64,000 nt of DNA from Pseudomonas fluorescens (GCF_902497745.1 NZ_CABVHJ010000001.1:521854-585853); one strand, 5' to 3'; counted from the first letter of the stretch, positions 9,366 through 20,110 are shown. Notes: generated by a model not told the origin, from the letters alone. Numbers and translations are program-made.

Positions 9366-9923
9366 ATGGTCAACAGTTGGCGTGTGCAACAAGCCGCACG
9401 AGAGATTCGCGCCGGGGCGGTGATTGCCTATCCAACCGAAGCCGTCTGGGGGCTGGGTTGCGACCCGTGGAACGAAGAGGCAGTGGATCGTTTGCTGGCG
9501 ATCAAGAATCGTTCGGTGGTCAAAGGACTGATCCTGGTCGCCGACAACATTCGCCAGTTCGATTTCCTGTTCGAAGACTTCCCGCAAGAATGGATCGACC
9601 GCATGGCCAGCACCTGGCCAGGGCCGAACACCTGGCTGGTGCCGCATCAGGGCTTGTTGCCGGAATGGGTCACCGGCGTGCACGACACCGTGGCACTGCG
9701 GGTCAGCGATCACCCGCAAGTGCGCGATCTGTGCTCGATGGTCGGGCCATTGATTTCGACCTCTGCCAACCCGCAGGGTCGCCCGGCAGCGCGCACGCGT
9801 TTACGGGTTGAGCAATATTTCCGTGGCCAGATCGATCTGGTGCTGGGTGGCAGTCTCGGCGGGCGGAAAAACCCTAGCGTCATTCGCGATCTGGCGACGG
9901 GTAAGGTCATTCGTCCCGACTGA
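9366..9923 (+). CDS. tsaC: Threonylcarbamoyl-AMP synthase (Sua5/YrdC family)
   Basis: Makes threonylcarbamoyl-AMP from threonine, bicarbonate and ATP for t6A37 modification of ANN-decoding tRNAs. The 185 residues match the short TsaC form with no C-terminal Sua5 domain. Seen motifs are [18 protein letters not shown] (nucleotide pocket), [15 protein letters not shown] and SAN in [17 protein letters not shown]. It follows dprA by 55 nt and is closed by a clear terminator. In P. aeruginosa the next gene is qor; here a five-gene operon intervenes. Confidence 0.96.
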   Translation: MVNSWRVQQAAREIRAGAVIAYPTEAVWGLGCDPWNEEAVDRLLAIKNRSVVKGLILVADNIRQFDFLFEDFPQEWIDRMASTWPGPNTWLVPHQGLLPEWVTGVHDTVALRVSDHPQVRDLCSMVGPLISTSANPQGRPAARTRLRVEQYFRGQIDLVLGGSLGGRKNPSVIRDLATGKVIRPD

Positions 9924-9948
9924 CCTGTTTTTCTGCCTTCTGCTCTTG

Positions 9949-9981
9949 AACTCCTCGACTGTTTAGGCGAGGAGTTTTTTT
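9949..9981 (+). terminator. Rho-independent terminator of dprA-tsaC
   Basis: AACTCCTCG (9949-9957) pairs with CGAGGAGTT (9968-9976), followed by a T-run to 9981. It marks the left edge of the accessory operon. Confidence 0.85.
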
Positions 9982-10061
9982 CTGTCTGCGATTTATCCTT
10001 GGTCAGTCTTCATAACTTAAACAATCTGTTGTTTATGTTGTGCTGCTGCGTGTCAGATAAG

Positions 10062-10175
10062 TCGATAAGTTAGAAGTTTCAGTAACTTTTCCCACGTCAT
10101 TATCAGAAGTCGCGCAGTGGCGATATTTCTAAAAGCATCCATTATTTCAATGCGCTCAGAAACTTCGATAAGTTA
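10062..10175 (+). promoter_or_regulatory. AT-rich promoter region with an 11-bp direct repeat ahead of the accessory operon
   Basis: The 9982-10192 gap is clearly more AT-rich than its surroundings. TCGATAAGTTA occurs exactly twice, at 10062-10072 and 10165-10175. The second copy extends to AACTTCGATAAGTT, with inverted AACTT/AAGTT arms, and ends 17 nt before the first start codon. The related string CTTCATAACTTA lies near 10008. This looks like an operator for a dedicated regulator, but no regulator gene is in the operon. The downstream start has a good ribosome site (GGAGAAGG). Confidence 0.4.
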
Positions 10176-10192
10176 ACGTCTGCGGAGAAGGA

Positions 10193-10861
10193 ATGGATAC
10201 TACGAACTTACAACTCAAGGATTTTCTGCAGGGGCTTCAAGAGACATTAACCAGGCAACATGCCGATCATCGGATTGTTATTCTCGATGCGGGGGCAGAT
10301 GCCAGCGAGTTTGAACGATTCCTCGGCCGGCAGTTTCGTCTGCGATTAAAGCACTACATGCTGACGTCCAGAGCCCGGGCACTTGAAACAAGGCTGGCGA
10401 TTTCATCGCGCAGTACGCATTTCCTGTTGTACCAGCGCGATCAACTGACGGCGGTTTTGCGAGTGACCCCTTCGCCGTTCGAATGGGCTTCGCTGGCGCA
10501 CCAGTATGTTTCTCCGACCGTGGCGCTGGCGCGGCATGTCGAGTTCAGCCGCCTGATCACTCATTCACAGCAACACCGGCCAGTACCGATAAATGCGCTG
10601 CTTGCCGCCGCCACCGAATGGGCGATCGATCGTGGCTACCAAGGCGTTACCGCGTTGTGCAGATCGCCACAACGGCGTCTGTTCCAGCGTTTCGGCCTGA
10701 CTCCGATCACCTCCAATTCACTGCATATCGAACAACGCGCTCGTGGTGATTACTGGCTGTTGTCTGCCGAGTGGCGGCAAATCCTCACGGCGCTCCAACA
10801 ACCCTTTCCCATAAATGCCAATTCCCCGGAGAATCGCGATGAATGCGCCCGTCAGTTTTGA
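10193..10861 (+). CDS. GNAT-fold acyltransferase, FeeM / autoinducer-synthase-like (first gene of accessory operon)
   Basis: A 222-residue protein resembling the PF13444/FeeM branch of acyltransferases, which is related to acyl-homoserine-lactone synthases and N-acyl amino acid synthases. The best signature is ARHVEFSRLI (residues 113-122), like the E-x-x-R strand of that branch, followed by a helix (NALLAAATEWAIDRGYQGVT) and a late FQRFGLTPI turn typical of GNAT proteins. FeeM-type enzymes usually take acyl groups from acyl-ACP or acyl-CoA to an amine. The substrate is unknown here. It starts the operon and overlaps the next gene by 23 nt, which implies coupling. The family assignment is moderate because it rests on motif reading. 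Confidence 0.6.
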   Translation: MDTTNLQLKDFLQGLQETLTRQHADHRIVILDAGADASEFERFLGRQFRLRLKHYMLTSRARALETRLAISSRSTHFLLYQRDQLTAVLRVTPSPFEWASLAHQYVSPTVALARHVEFSRLITHSQQHRPVPINALLAAATEWAIDRGYQGVTALCRSPQRRLFQRFGLTPITSNSLHIEQRARGDYWLLSAEWRQILTALQQPFPINANSPENRDECARQF

Positions 10862-11573
10862 ACAACAGTTGATTCTGCTCGATCAACGCATCGAAAAAGC
10901 GTGGGCCGATATTCTGGATAACTCCCGGCTGGTCAAGGCTATCCGCGAGGGCAGTGTTTCCAGAGCGTTATATGCGATTTACATGATCGAAACCTTTCAT
11001 TACACCGCACACAATGCCCGCAATCAGGGTTTGGTCGGTGTGCGACATGCCGATAATCCTGTTTATGCGAAGTTCTGTTTTGAACACGCTGCGCAAGAGG
11101 TCGGTCATGAAAAAATGGCACTGCACGATGTCATGAGTCTGGGATTGAAGAATGAGGTATTTGATATACCGCCGGCACTTCCAGCGACGGAAGTATTGAT
11201 CGCTTATTTGTACTGGATTTCTTTTACCGGTAATCCGTTACAACGGCTGGGATACAGTTACTGGGCGGAAAACGCTTATCACTTTATTACTCCGCTGATC
11301 GACAAGCTGAGTGAAACGCTGGCGCTGAAACCCGCTCAACTGACGTTCTTCATTGCTCATTCGGATATCGATGTCGAGCACTTCATTGAGATCAAACTCA
11401 TCCTGCAGCGAACCTGCAAGCGTCAGGCTGACTGGGATGCCATTGCCACCGTGATGGAAACCAGTCTGCGCCTGACCGGCAACATGCTCGAAGCCGTTTA
11501 TGAGCAGTATGAAGCCTGGCAAAACGGCCTCGCGCCCCGTTACGAATTCCTCCATGCCCTGGATAAATCATGA
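10839..11573 (+). CDS. Heme-oxygenase-like diiron oxidase (HDO / iron-containing redox enzyme family)
   Basis: An all-helical 244-residue protein of the TENA/PqqC/heme-oxygenase-2 superfamily. Candidate metal ligands follow the UndA/BesC-type HDO pattern: Glu51 (ETFHYTAHN), Glu87-x2-His90 (AAQEVGHEKMAL), Glu144 (YWAENAYHF) and Asp176/Asp178 with His181 (SDIDVEHFIEIK). Such enzymes use a transient Fe2 site and O2 to cleave, desaturate or N-oxygenate amino acids and fatty acids. The start at 10839 has GGAGAA upstream. The DNA is visibly more AT-rich than the core genes. It could instead be a non-metal TENA-like protein, but the ligand set argues against that. Confidence 0.72.
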   Translation: MNAPVSFEQQLILLDQRIEKAWADILDNSRLVKAIREGSVSRALYAIYMIETFHYTAHNARNQGLVGVRHADNPVYAKFCFEHAAQEVGHEKMALHDVMSLGLKNEVFDIPPALPATEVLIAYLYWISFTGNPLQRLGYSYWAENAYHFITPLIDKLSETLALKPAQLTFFIAHSDIDVEHFIEIKLILQRTCKRQADWDAIATVMETSLRLTGNMLEAVYEQYEAWQNGLAPRYEFLHALDKS

Positions 11574-11615
11574 CGCCTTCACGTTTATTTTCACGTAGCT
11601 CAGGCGGAGGTCAGG

Positions 11616-12710
11616 ATGGCTGATTATTTCGAACGGCTGAACTACGCGTTGGGGGATGAAGACACGGCGCTCGAGTACGCCATTCTGCCCGAGCATGCCT
11701 GGCACGTGTTGGGCGTTGCCGGCTGCGGCGGTCGGCTTCTACCGTTGCTGGCACGCCACCCGGCCCGCATGACTTGCGCAGATATCAGTGGGCCGCAGCT
11801 GGCCTTTACCCGCTTGCGTTTAGCTTTGCTTGAGCAGACCGATCGCCAGTCGTTCATGGATTTCATGGGCTACCGGCCGGAAACGTCGGTGACACGGCGC
11901 AAATCCATATTTCGCCTTCTGGATCTGCCTCCGCTTGATCGCCGCTGGCTGGCGGATTTGCTTCATTCCCGTCATTGGCAGGCCCCGATTTACCAAGGGG
12001 CCTTCGAGCAGACTCTGCAGCGGTTGGCGAAGGTCAATGGATTGTTCACCGGCAAGGCGGGGCGAGCGATTTTCCAGTTCCGTGATCTGGGAGAGCAATC
12101 GGCTTATTACCAAAGCCGGTTTCCCCTCAAGCGCTGGAAGGCTGTGATCGCCTTGTTGGGCAACGCGGCGGTGCTCAATTCGCTGTTGTACAAAGGGGCG
12201 TTTCCCCGCAACAACCTGGGTATCAGTTCCCGCGAGGTGTATCTGGATATTTTCCATACCTTGTTTACCACCCAGGTCGTGCGCGAAAGCTTTTTCCTGC
12301 AGATGCTGTTTTTCGGTGAACTGCGCTATCCGCAGGGCTTTCCGCTGGAGTGCGATCCGCAGGTTTTTCAACAGGCACGCAAGGCGCTGCAGCAATGTCA
12401 GCTGACCGTGGTGCAGGGCGATATTTTCGACTGTGCTTCCAGGTGCACGGATGTCGACTTTGTCTCGTTTTCCGACGTGCCTTCATTCCTGCCGGCGGAG
12501 GTTGGCATCGATGTTCTGCAGCGGCTCCGACCCGCTCTGAGCGAGGATGCACTCACGGTTATTCGTGGCCATTTGCATGTGGTCAGGCCCGATTGCGAAG
12601 GCTTCTGCGACGTTACCGCGCAGTTTCAGGACGCGATCGCACGAGAAAAAACCCAACTCTGGCGAGTACAGGTCTACCGCCAGACATCATCTGTACAGGT
12701 ATCTCGATGA
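11616..12710 (+). CDS. BtaA-like SAM 3-amino-3-carboxypropyl transferase (DUF3419)
   Basis: The 364-residue protein resembles DUF3419/BtaA, which moves the 3-amino-3-carboxypropyl group of SAM onto diacylglycerol on the way to betaine lipids. The N-terminus YFERLNYALGDEDTALEYAI, a SAM loop VLGVAGCGGRLLPLL (about 31-45), ADISGPQLAFTRLRLALLEQ and the FMDFMGY box follow the family order. In the C-terminal half, DFVSFSDVPSFLP and a strand-rich ending fit the SAM fold. It is shorter than BtaA (about 415) and no BtaB methyltransferase is nearby. The acceptor may therefore not be diacylglycerol. A GGAGGT site precedes it. Its stop overlaps the next start (ATGA). Confidence 0.7.
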   Translation: MADYFERLNYALGDEDTALEYAILPEHAWHVLGVAGCGGRLLPLLARHPARMTCADISGPQLAFTRLRLALLEQTDRQSFMDFMGYRPETSVTRRKSIFRLLDLPPLDRRWLADLLHSRHWQAPIYQGAFEQTLQRLAKVNGLFTGKAGRAIFQFRDLGEQSAYYQSRFPLKRWKAVIALLGNAAVLNSLLYKGAFPRNNLGISSREVYLDIFHTLFTTQVVRESFFLQMLFFGELRYPQGFPLECDPQVFQQARKALQQCQLTVVQGDIFDCASRCTDVDFVSFSDVPSFLPAEVGIDVLQRLRPALSEDALTVIRGHLHVVRPDCEGFCDVTAQFQDAIAREKTQLWRVQVYRQTSSVQVSR

Positions 12711-13975
12711 ATACACCTCATCCGACCGTCAATTGGGTCAAGAACCGTGTCCGTCAGGCGCGTGACGATCAGCAGCAACTGTTCGACGCCGGGCTCAATG
12801 GGCTGAACCTGGTGCAGCGCGATGGCAAGGTCATAGAGTTGAGCAGTGGCGAGCAGTTGACCGAGTTTCTCTCGTGCTCCTATCTGGGACTCGAGAGCGA
12901 TCCCCGTCTGGTTCAAGGCGCAGTACAAGCCGTCGAGTCTTTCGGTGTGCAGTTTGCTGCCGCCCGCACCCGAGCGCTGCTACCGCCGATGCGCGAACTC
13001 GATGAGCAGTTGAAGCGCCTATTCCAGGGACATACGGTGACATTCAACTCGGTGGGCAGCGCCCATCTGGGATGTCTGCCGCTGCTGGGCTCCGGTGAAT
13101 TGCCGTCGTATCCCTTGCGCCGTGGCCCAGGCTGGATCGTTGACCGCGCGGCCCATGCTTCGATGCAGGTACTGCAAGGCATTCTGTGGCAGTTCGGCCC
13201 CGTCCAGCGCTGCGATTGCAGTGATCTTCAGCAAGTCGAGGACGCCTGCTCCACGGCCGTCGCTGCCGGCAACACACCCATTATGCTGACCGACAGCATC
13301 GGTTCGATGCGCGGGCTTTATCCCGTTAACAGGCTGCTGCAACTGGCTGAGCGCTTTGAGGGTTATCTGTATGCGGATGACGCTCACGGCACTTCGATCC
13401 ATGGCCAGGTCGGGGGCGGTTATGCGCTTGATGTCGCTGCTGAGCCGTTGCGCGATCGTTTGATCCTGCTGTCGTCATTGTCCAAAGCCTTCGGTGCTAC
13501 CGGCGGTGCAATTACGGTGCTGACGTCGGCCGATGCCGAGCTGATTCGGCGCCATGCGTCGACGTATACGTTCGGGGGGCCACTGTCCATGGGCGGTGTC
13601 GGTGCGGCAGTCGCCTCGGCAAGCATTCACCTTTCTGCACAGTTGGGGGAGTTGCAGGCGTCGTTATGGAGAAATGTCGAAGCTATAGATGGTCTGCTCG
13701 GGCCGGTACTGGGCAACCATCAGATTGCTTCACCCATACGTTTCGTCCGGGTCGGTGCCGAACGAGACGCCATCAGCCTGGCGTTGCACCTGCGTCGGCA
13801 CGCCATCGCGGTCACCACGGCCTTGTTTCCGGTGGTGGCCAAAGGTGAAGCAATCCTGCGACTGGCCATCAGCGCCAATCACAGCGAGGTTCAGTTGGAG
13901 CATCTGGCCAGTGCCATCAACGAAGGATTCGCTGAGTTGGGCATTCGTCAGGGAGATCCACATCATGTGCAGTGA
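12707..13975 (+). CDS. PLP-dependent alpha-oxoamine synthase (BioF/CqsA/SPT-like)
   Basis: Members join an acyl-CoA to an amino acid with loss of CO2, giving an alpha-amino ketone (BioF, Kbl, HemA, CqsA, serine palmitoyltransferase). In the 422 residues the PLP-stacking His150 (DRAAHASM), the DDAHG loop with Asp224 and His227, and the Schiff-base Lys260 (LSSLSKAFGATGG) are all in place. FLSCSYLGLESDPRL and the GVQFAAARTRALL segment match the family N-terminus. There is no biotin gene context, so it is not BioF; the neighbours suggest a specialised product. It is coupled to the BtaA-like gene by ATGA and overlaps the next gene by 11 nt. Confidence 0.85.
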   Translation: MNTPHPTVNWVKNRVRQARDDQQQLFDAGLNGLNLVQRDGKVIELSSGEQLTEFLSCSYLGLESDPRLVQGAVQAVESFGVQFAAARTRALLPPMRELDEQLKRLFQGHTVTFNSVGSAHLGCLPLLGSGELPSYPLRRGPGWIVDRAAHASMQVLQGILWQFGPVQRCDCSDLQQVEDACSTAVAAGNTPIMLTDSIGSMRGLYPVNRLLQLAERFEGYLYADDAHGTSIHGQVGGGYALDVAAEPLRDRLILLSSLSKAFGATGGAITVLTSADAELIRRHASTYTFGGPLSMGGVGAAVASASIHLSAQLGELQASLWRNVEAIDGLLGPVLGNHQIASPIRFVRVGAERDAISLALHLRRHAIAVTTALFPVVAKGEAILRLAISANHSEVQLEHLASAINEGFAELGIRQGDPHHVQ

Positions 13976-15266
13976 CCTGATGCAACGGAGCTGTGCAGAG
14001 ACCGTTCAGGCGGCAGCCGCAAAGGCCTTCGTGCGTAAATTGGACTATGCGCGGTCGCTGCCGTGGTTCTGCACGCTATGTCCGCAGATTCAACACATAC
14101 AGAGCGCAGAGGATCTGCATCGGCTACCAATCCTCGCCGTGGAGGACGATCAGGGCGGGTTGCTGTTTACCCACCTCAGCGAAGCGTCACATCGCGCACC
14201 GGGCGGTGGGCTGACCCTGACTTCAGGTGGCAGCACCGGCAATCGCAAGCACATCACCCATTCCTGGGCATTCAACGAAAGCATCGTGCCCTTGGGGGCG
14301 CGAATGTTCGCTACAACCGATGAACTGCCCCGTGTTGTCATCAATTGCCTGACGCCTGGTGAAATGCAGGGAGCCTTTCAATACGCGGCGGCCATCGTCC
14401 AGCACATTGGCGCACGCCTGCTGCCTGCAGGCGCGCTGATGGGCATGCAGCGCATAGCCGGGTTGATTCATTCACAAGCGGCTGATGCACTGATCTGCAC
14501 GCCCTCTTTCGCCGAGGCGTTGTTCAATCATGCCGATGTCGATGGGGTGCAACTGCGCAGTTTGAAATGGCTCTACTACATCGGCGAACCTTGCCGTCAG
14601 CCGCTACGCGAGCAACTGGCCCGAGACTGGCCGGCCCTGAGCATTCGATCATTGGGTTATAGCTCGACGGAGACCGGCCCGATCGGTTTCCAGTGCGCGC
14701 ACCTCGAGCATGGTTTCTACCATTTGCATGCAGACGCCATGTTGCTTGAGGTAGTCGATCCCTTCAGCCTGCAAGCGGTGGTGGACGGTGAACCCGGCGA
14801 GTTTCTGTTGACCCCTCTGCTGCCCGATCAGGTGCCTCTACTACGGTATCGCATTGGTGATCGTGGGCGAATTTTGGACAGGCAATCCGGTTGTGCCTGT
14901 GGCAGCGCTTTGCCAATACTGGAACTGCAGGGTCGAATCGAAGCTTCGATCAAGCTGGGCGGTGCGATCATCACTCAGCGACAGGTCCTGAGTGTGCTCG
15001 CAGAAACGTTGCCCGAGCTGCACGCTTCGGATGTGCAGGTGCAGATTGATCGACAGGCCGACGGTGCGCACCTGCGGCTGCTCATAGCTCAGGATCGATT
15101 ACCGGCCGCTGCTGAACGTGTCATCGAACAGGCTTTGCACAACGAGGCGCAAGCGAGCGCATTGCTCAGATTGCCCGGAGTGTTGGGCATGCAGGTACAG
15201 CGTCTGCCCCGTGGTGATTTCGCAACCACCCTGGCAGGCAAGACGCCGTTCTTTGTCGAGAGGTGA
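13965..15266 (+). CDS. CapK/PaaK-like adenylate-forming enzyme
   Basis: A 433-residue ANL-superfamily protein close to coenzyme F390 synthetase / phenylacetate-CoA ligase (CapK) proteins. Motifs are the phosphate loop LTSGGSTGNRKHI (84-96), GYSSTETGPIGF (231-242), the late VPLLRYRIGDRGRI and a CACG pair after it, as in PaaK. It should activate a carboxylate as the adenylate and pass it to an amine or thiol. The start at ATG 13965 has GGGAGA upstream and lies inside the 3' end of the synthase gene. It is the last gene of the operon. The carboxylate could be a fatty acid or amino acid; sequence does not decide. Confidence 0.75.
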   Translation: MCSDLMQRSCAETVQAAAAKAFVRKLDYARSLPWFCTLCPQIQHIQSAEDLHRLPILAVEDDQGGLLFTHLSEASHRAPGGGLTLTSGGSTGNRKHITHSWAFNESIVPLGARMFATTDELPRVVINCLTPGEMQGAFQYAAAIVQHIGARLLPAGALMGMQRIAGLIHSQAADALICTPSFAEALFNHADVDGVQLRSLKWLYYIGEPCRQPLREQLARDWPALSIRSLGYSSTETGPIGFQCAHLEHGFYHLHADAMLLEVVDPFSLQAVVDGEPGEFLLTPLLPDQVPLLRYRIGDRGRILDRQSGCACGSALPILELQGRIEASIKLGGAIITQRQVLSVLAETLPELHASDVQVQIDRQADGAHLRLLIAQDRLPAAAERVIEQALHNEAQASALLRLPGVLGMQVQRLPRGDFATTLAGKTPFFVER

Positions 15267-15271
15267 GACGT

Positions 15272-15301
15272 CCCGGGCGAGCCTCGTGAGGCTCGCCCGG
15301 G
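15272..15301. terminator. 14-bp perfect hairpin between convergent genes
   Basis: CCCGGGCGAGCCTC (15272-15285) pairs with GAGGCTCGCCCGGG (15288-15301) over two bases. It lies between the accessory operon and the convergent qor. The T-run is weak on both sides, but stem strength and position suit a bidirectional terminator. Confidence 0.65.
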
Positions 15302-15323
15302 TGCTTCGTTTGATGGCAGCGTT

Positions 15324-17365
<2,042 letters not shown>

Positions 17366-17374
17366 GGATTTCTG

Positions 17375-18196
17375 ATGGATCGTTACGTCGTTTTCGGTAA
17401 CCCGATCGGTCACAGCAAATCGCCGATGATTCACAAGCTGTTTGCCGAACAGACCGGCCAGCACCTCGATTACAGCACCCTGCTGGCGCCGCTTGATGAT
17501 TTCGCTGGCTGCGCCACGGCGTTTTTCCGGGAAGGTCGCGGCGCCAACGTCACCGTGCCGTTCAAGGAAGACGCCTTTCGCCTGGCCAACAGCCTGACCG
17601 CGCGCGCGCAGCGTGCCGGTGCGGTGAATACACTGAGCAAACTGGGCGACGGCTCGCTGCTCGGTGACAACACTGATGGCGCCGGGCTGGTGCGTGACCT
17701 GACGGTGAATGCCGGCTTCAGCCTGACTGGCAAACGCATTCTGTTGCTGGGTGCTGGCGGTGCAGTGCGTGGGGCTCTCGAACCGTTGCTGGCCGAGAAA
17801 CCCGCATCGGTGATCATCGCCAATCGCACGGTGGACAAGGCTGAGTTGCTGGCGGAGTTGTTCTGCGACCTTGGTCCGGTGTCGGCCAGTGGTTTTGATT
17901 GGTTGCGTGAGCCGGTCGACGTGATCATCAACGCCACGTCCGCCAGCCTTACCGGCGACGTACCGCCGATTGCGCCGAGCCTGATCGAGCCGGGCAAGAC
18001 CCTGTGCTACGACATGATGTATGGCAAAGAGCCGACGGCGTTCTGCCGTTGGGCCAGTGAGCAGGGTGCGGCGGTGGCGATGGATGGTTTGGGGATGTTG
18101 GCTGAGCAAGCGGCTGAGGCGTTCTTTTTGTGGCGCGGTGTGCGCCCAGACACCGCGCCAGTACTCGCCGAGTTGCGTCGACAACTAGCTCTTTAA
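17375..18196 (+). CDS. aroE: Shikimate dehydrogenase (NADP+)
   Basis: Reduces 3-dehydroshikimate to shikimate in the chorismate pathway. The 273 residues carry the shikimate-site N-terminus [20 protein letters not shown], the catalytic Lys/Asp region [23 protein letters not shown], and the NADP loop [16 protein letters not shown] with the NRT phosphate-binding triplet. The length is typical. A REP doublet begins 4 nt past its stop. Confidence 0.97.
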   Translation: MDRYVVFGNPIGHSKSPMIHKLFAEQTGQHLDYSTLLAPLDDFAGCATAFFREGRGANVTVPFKEDAFRLANSLTARAQRAGAVNTLSKLGDGSLLGDNTDGAGLVRDLTVNAGFSLTGKRILLLGAGGAVRGALEPLLAEKPASVIIANRTVDKAELLAELFCDLGPVSASGFDWLREPVDVIINATSASLTGDVPPIAPSLIEPGKTLCYDMMYGKEPTAFCRWASEQGAAVAMDGLGMLAEQAAEAFFLWRGVRPDTAPVLAELRRQLAL

Positions 18197-18199
18197 AAG

Positions 18200-18264
18200 C
18201 TTCGCGAGCAAGCTCGCTCCCACATTTGATCGCACTCCACTGTGGGAGTGAGCTTGCTCGCGAA
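18200..18264. repeat. REP doublet (REPIN)
   Basis: CTTCGCGAGCAAGCTCGCTC and its inverted partner GAGTGAGCTTGCTCGCGA are separated by about 20 bp, between convergent aroE and the SulP gene. Confidence 0.88.
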
Positions 18265-18286
18265 TGGCCGCACCGCCGGTCTTTGA

Positions 18287-19855
18287 TCAATCCTCAAAGC
18301 GGATCGGGCATTTCTCCGGCCCTTCGAGCTTCCTCAACTCCTCCACCACCTGCGGCCGCGCTCGGCGCAGGGTCAAACTGCGATTCTGGCTCAACAAGCG
18401 TCGCGCCTCCTGATGCAACATCTCCACCCCTGAATAGTCGATGAAGTTGATCTGCTGCGCCTCGATCACCACCCGTGCGCCATGTACGCGCTGCAGGCGA
18501 ACCTGCAGGTAATGGCTGGCGCCAAAAAAGATCGACCCACCGACGCGCAACACATCGTCCTCGCCATCGCGCCAATGTTGCACTCGCGGTTGCGAGGTGC
18601 GCTTGAGATAGAAGAACAGCGAGGCCAGTACACCGGCATAAATCGCCGTCTGCAATTCCAGCAGCAACGTGGCCAGGCAAGTCAGGGCCATGACCACGAA
18701 CTCGGCGCGGCTGACCCGCAACAGGGCACGAATACCGCGGTGGTCGACCAGCCCCCAGGCGATCAACAGAATGCTCCCGGCCATCGCCGGGATCGGAATG
18801 TGCGCAATCAGCCCGGCGCCAAAAATCGCAAACAATGCCACCCAAATCGCTGAAAACACCCCGGCCAGCGGCGAGCATGCGCCCGCCTCGTAACTGAGGC
18901 CCGAACGGGTAAACGAGCCTGCCGACAATGATCCGGAAAAGAACGCCCCGACAATATTCGATAAACCCTGCGCGCGGACTTCCTGATTGGCATCGAGCAA
19001 TTGTTGCGACCTCGCCGAAATCGAGCGCGCAATCGACAGACTGGTGACCAGCCCGAGCATGCCCACCGCCACGGCACTCGGCAGCAGGCGCAGAATCAAA
19101 TCCAGGTCCAGCGGCAACGCACTGAACGGCGGCAAACGCCCGACGAATGCGCTGACCAGATGCACATGGCCGAACATCGCCGGCCACAGCCACACCAGCA
19201 GACTGGCCAATGCGAGGGTTATCAACAGCGTCGGCCAGCGTGGCAGCAATTGTTTCAACACCACACCGACGACCACCGTTGCCACACCGAGCACCAGCGA
19301 AGGTTTATCCACAGCCCGGAAGTGTTGCAGCAGATCCACCAGACTCGCCAGCGCCGTCGCCTTGGCCGGCAGGTCCAGCCCCAGCAGATTCGGCAATTGC
19401 CCAATGGCAATCACCACCGCCGCGCCGAGGGTGAACCCCAGCACCACCGAGTGCGAGACGAAATTCACCAAAGCGCCGAAGCGCAGCAAACCGAGCAGCC
19501 ATTGGAAAATCCCGGCGAGGAAGGTCAGCAGCAGGATCAGCGTGATGTAGTCCTGCGATGCCGGTACGGCCAACGGGCTGACACTGGCGTACAGCACGAT
19601 CGAAATGGCCGCCGTCGGGCCGCAGATCAGATGCCACGATGAGCCCCACAGGCAGGCGATCAATACCGGGATGATTGCCGCGTAGAGGCCGTATTCAGGT
19701 GGGAGCCCGGCGATCAGCGCGTAGGCAATCGACTGGGGTAACGCGAGAATCGCACCGCTGAGGCCGACGATCAGGTCCCGTCCGACGCTGGCGCGGGTTT
19801 GCCGCGGTAGCCAGGTGAGGAAGGGCAAGAGAGAGTGGCGGCTGGGGAAGGCCAT
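18287..19855 (-). CDS. SulP family anion transporter with STAS domain
   Basis: Inner-membrane SLC26-type transporter, commonly for sulfate or bicarbonate. Of 522 residues, about 1-400 form the multi-span core with the sulfate-transporter signature GLSGAILALPQSIAYALIAG near the N-terminus and PEYGLYAAIIPVLIACLWGS after it. Residues from about 420 are a cytoplasmic STAS domain (SIFFGASHYLQVRLQRVHGA, INFIDYSGVEMLHQEARRLL). The neighbouring choline-sulfatase module releases sulfate, which makes sulfate a plausible cargo, but no co-transcription is evident. A DnaA box lies inside the gene (19305-19313). Confidence 0.9.
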   Translation of the reverse strand: MAFPSRHSLLPFLTWLPRQTRASVGRDLIVGLSGAILALPQSIAYALIAGLPPEYGLYAAIIPVLIACLWGSSWHLICGPTAAISIVLYASVSPLAVPASQDYITLILLLTFLAGIFQWLLGLLRFGALVNFVSHSVVLGFTLGAAVVIAIGQLPNLLGLDLPAKATALASLVDLLQHFRAVDKPSLVLGVATVVVGVVLKQLLPRWPTLLITLALASLLVWLWPAMFGHVHLVSAFVGRLPPFSALPLDLDLILRLLPSAVAVGMLGLVTSLSIARSISARSQQLLDANQEVRAQGLSNIVGAFFSGSLSAGSFTRSGLSYEAGACSPLAGVFSAIWVALFAIFGAGLIAHIPIPAMAGSILLIAWGLVDHRGIRALLRVSRAEFVVMALTCLATLLLELQTAIYAGVLASLFFYLKRTSQPRVQHWRDGEDDVLRVGGSIFFGASHYLQVRLQRVHGARVVIEAQQINFIDYSGVEMLHQEARRLLSQNRSLTLRRARPQVVEELRKLEGPEKCPIRFED

Positions 19856-19909
19856 GGGTCCTCGCGGTTGGGGTTTTGTTCAAGGTTATCAGGGTGTCAG
19901 GGGAAAAAG

Positions 19910-20068
19910 CCCCTCACCCTAGCCCTCTCCCAGAGGGAGAGGGAACTGACGAAGTGATTGTTAGAGATTCACCGACCTGCAATTTCAGAGTTGAACGCGA
20001 GTTCGAATTCAACAACGATCGGCTCCCTTCCCCCTCGCCCCCCTGGGGGAGAGGGCTGGGGTGAGGGG
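19910..20068. repeat. Intergenic element bounded by a 22-bp inverted repeat
   Basis: CCCCTCACCCTAGCCCTCTC (from 19910) is mirrored by GAGAGGGCTGGGGTGAGGGG (ending 20068), 21 of 22 positions matching. Each end contains a second, shorter C/G-rich palindrome. The 255-bp gap between the SulP and choX genes holds little else. It is of the small dispersed-repeat type common in gamma-proteobacteria. Confidence 0.6.
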
Positions 20069-20110
20069 GCAAAAATCTCAAGCCAAAAACCGATTCCAGC
20101 TACCCTACAA

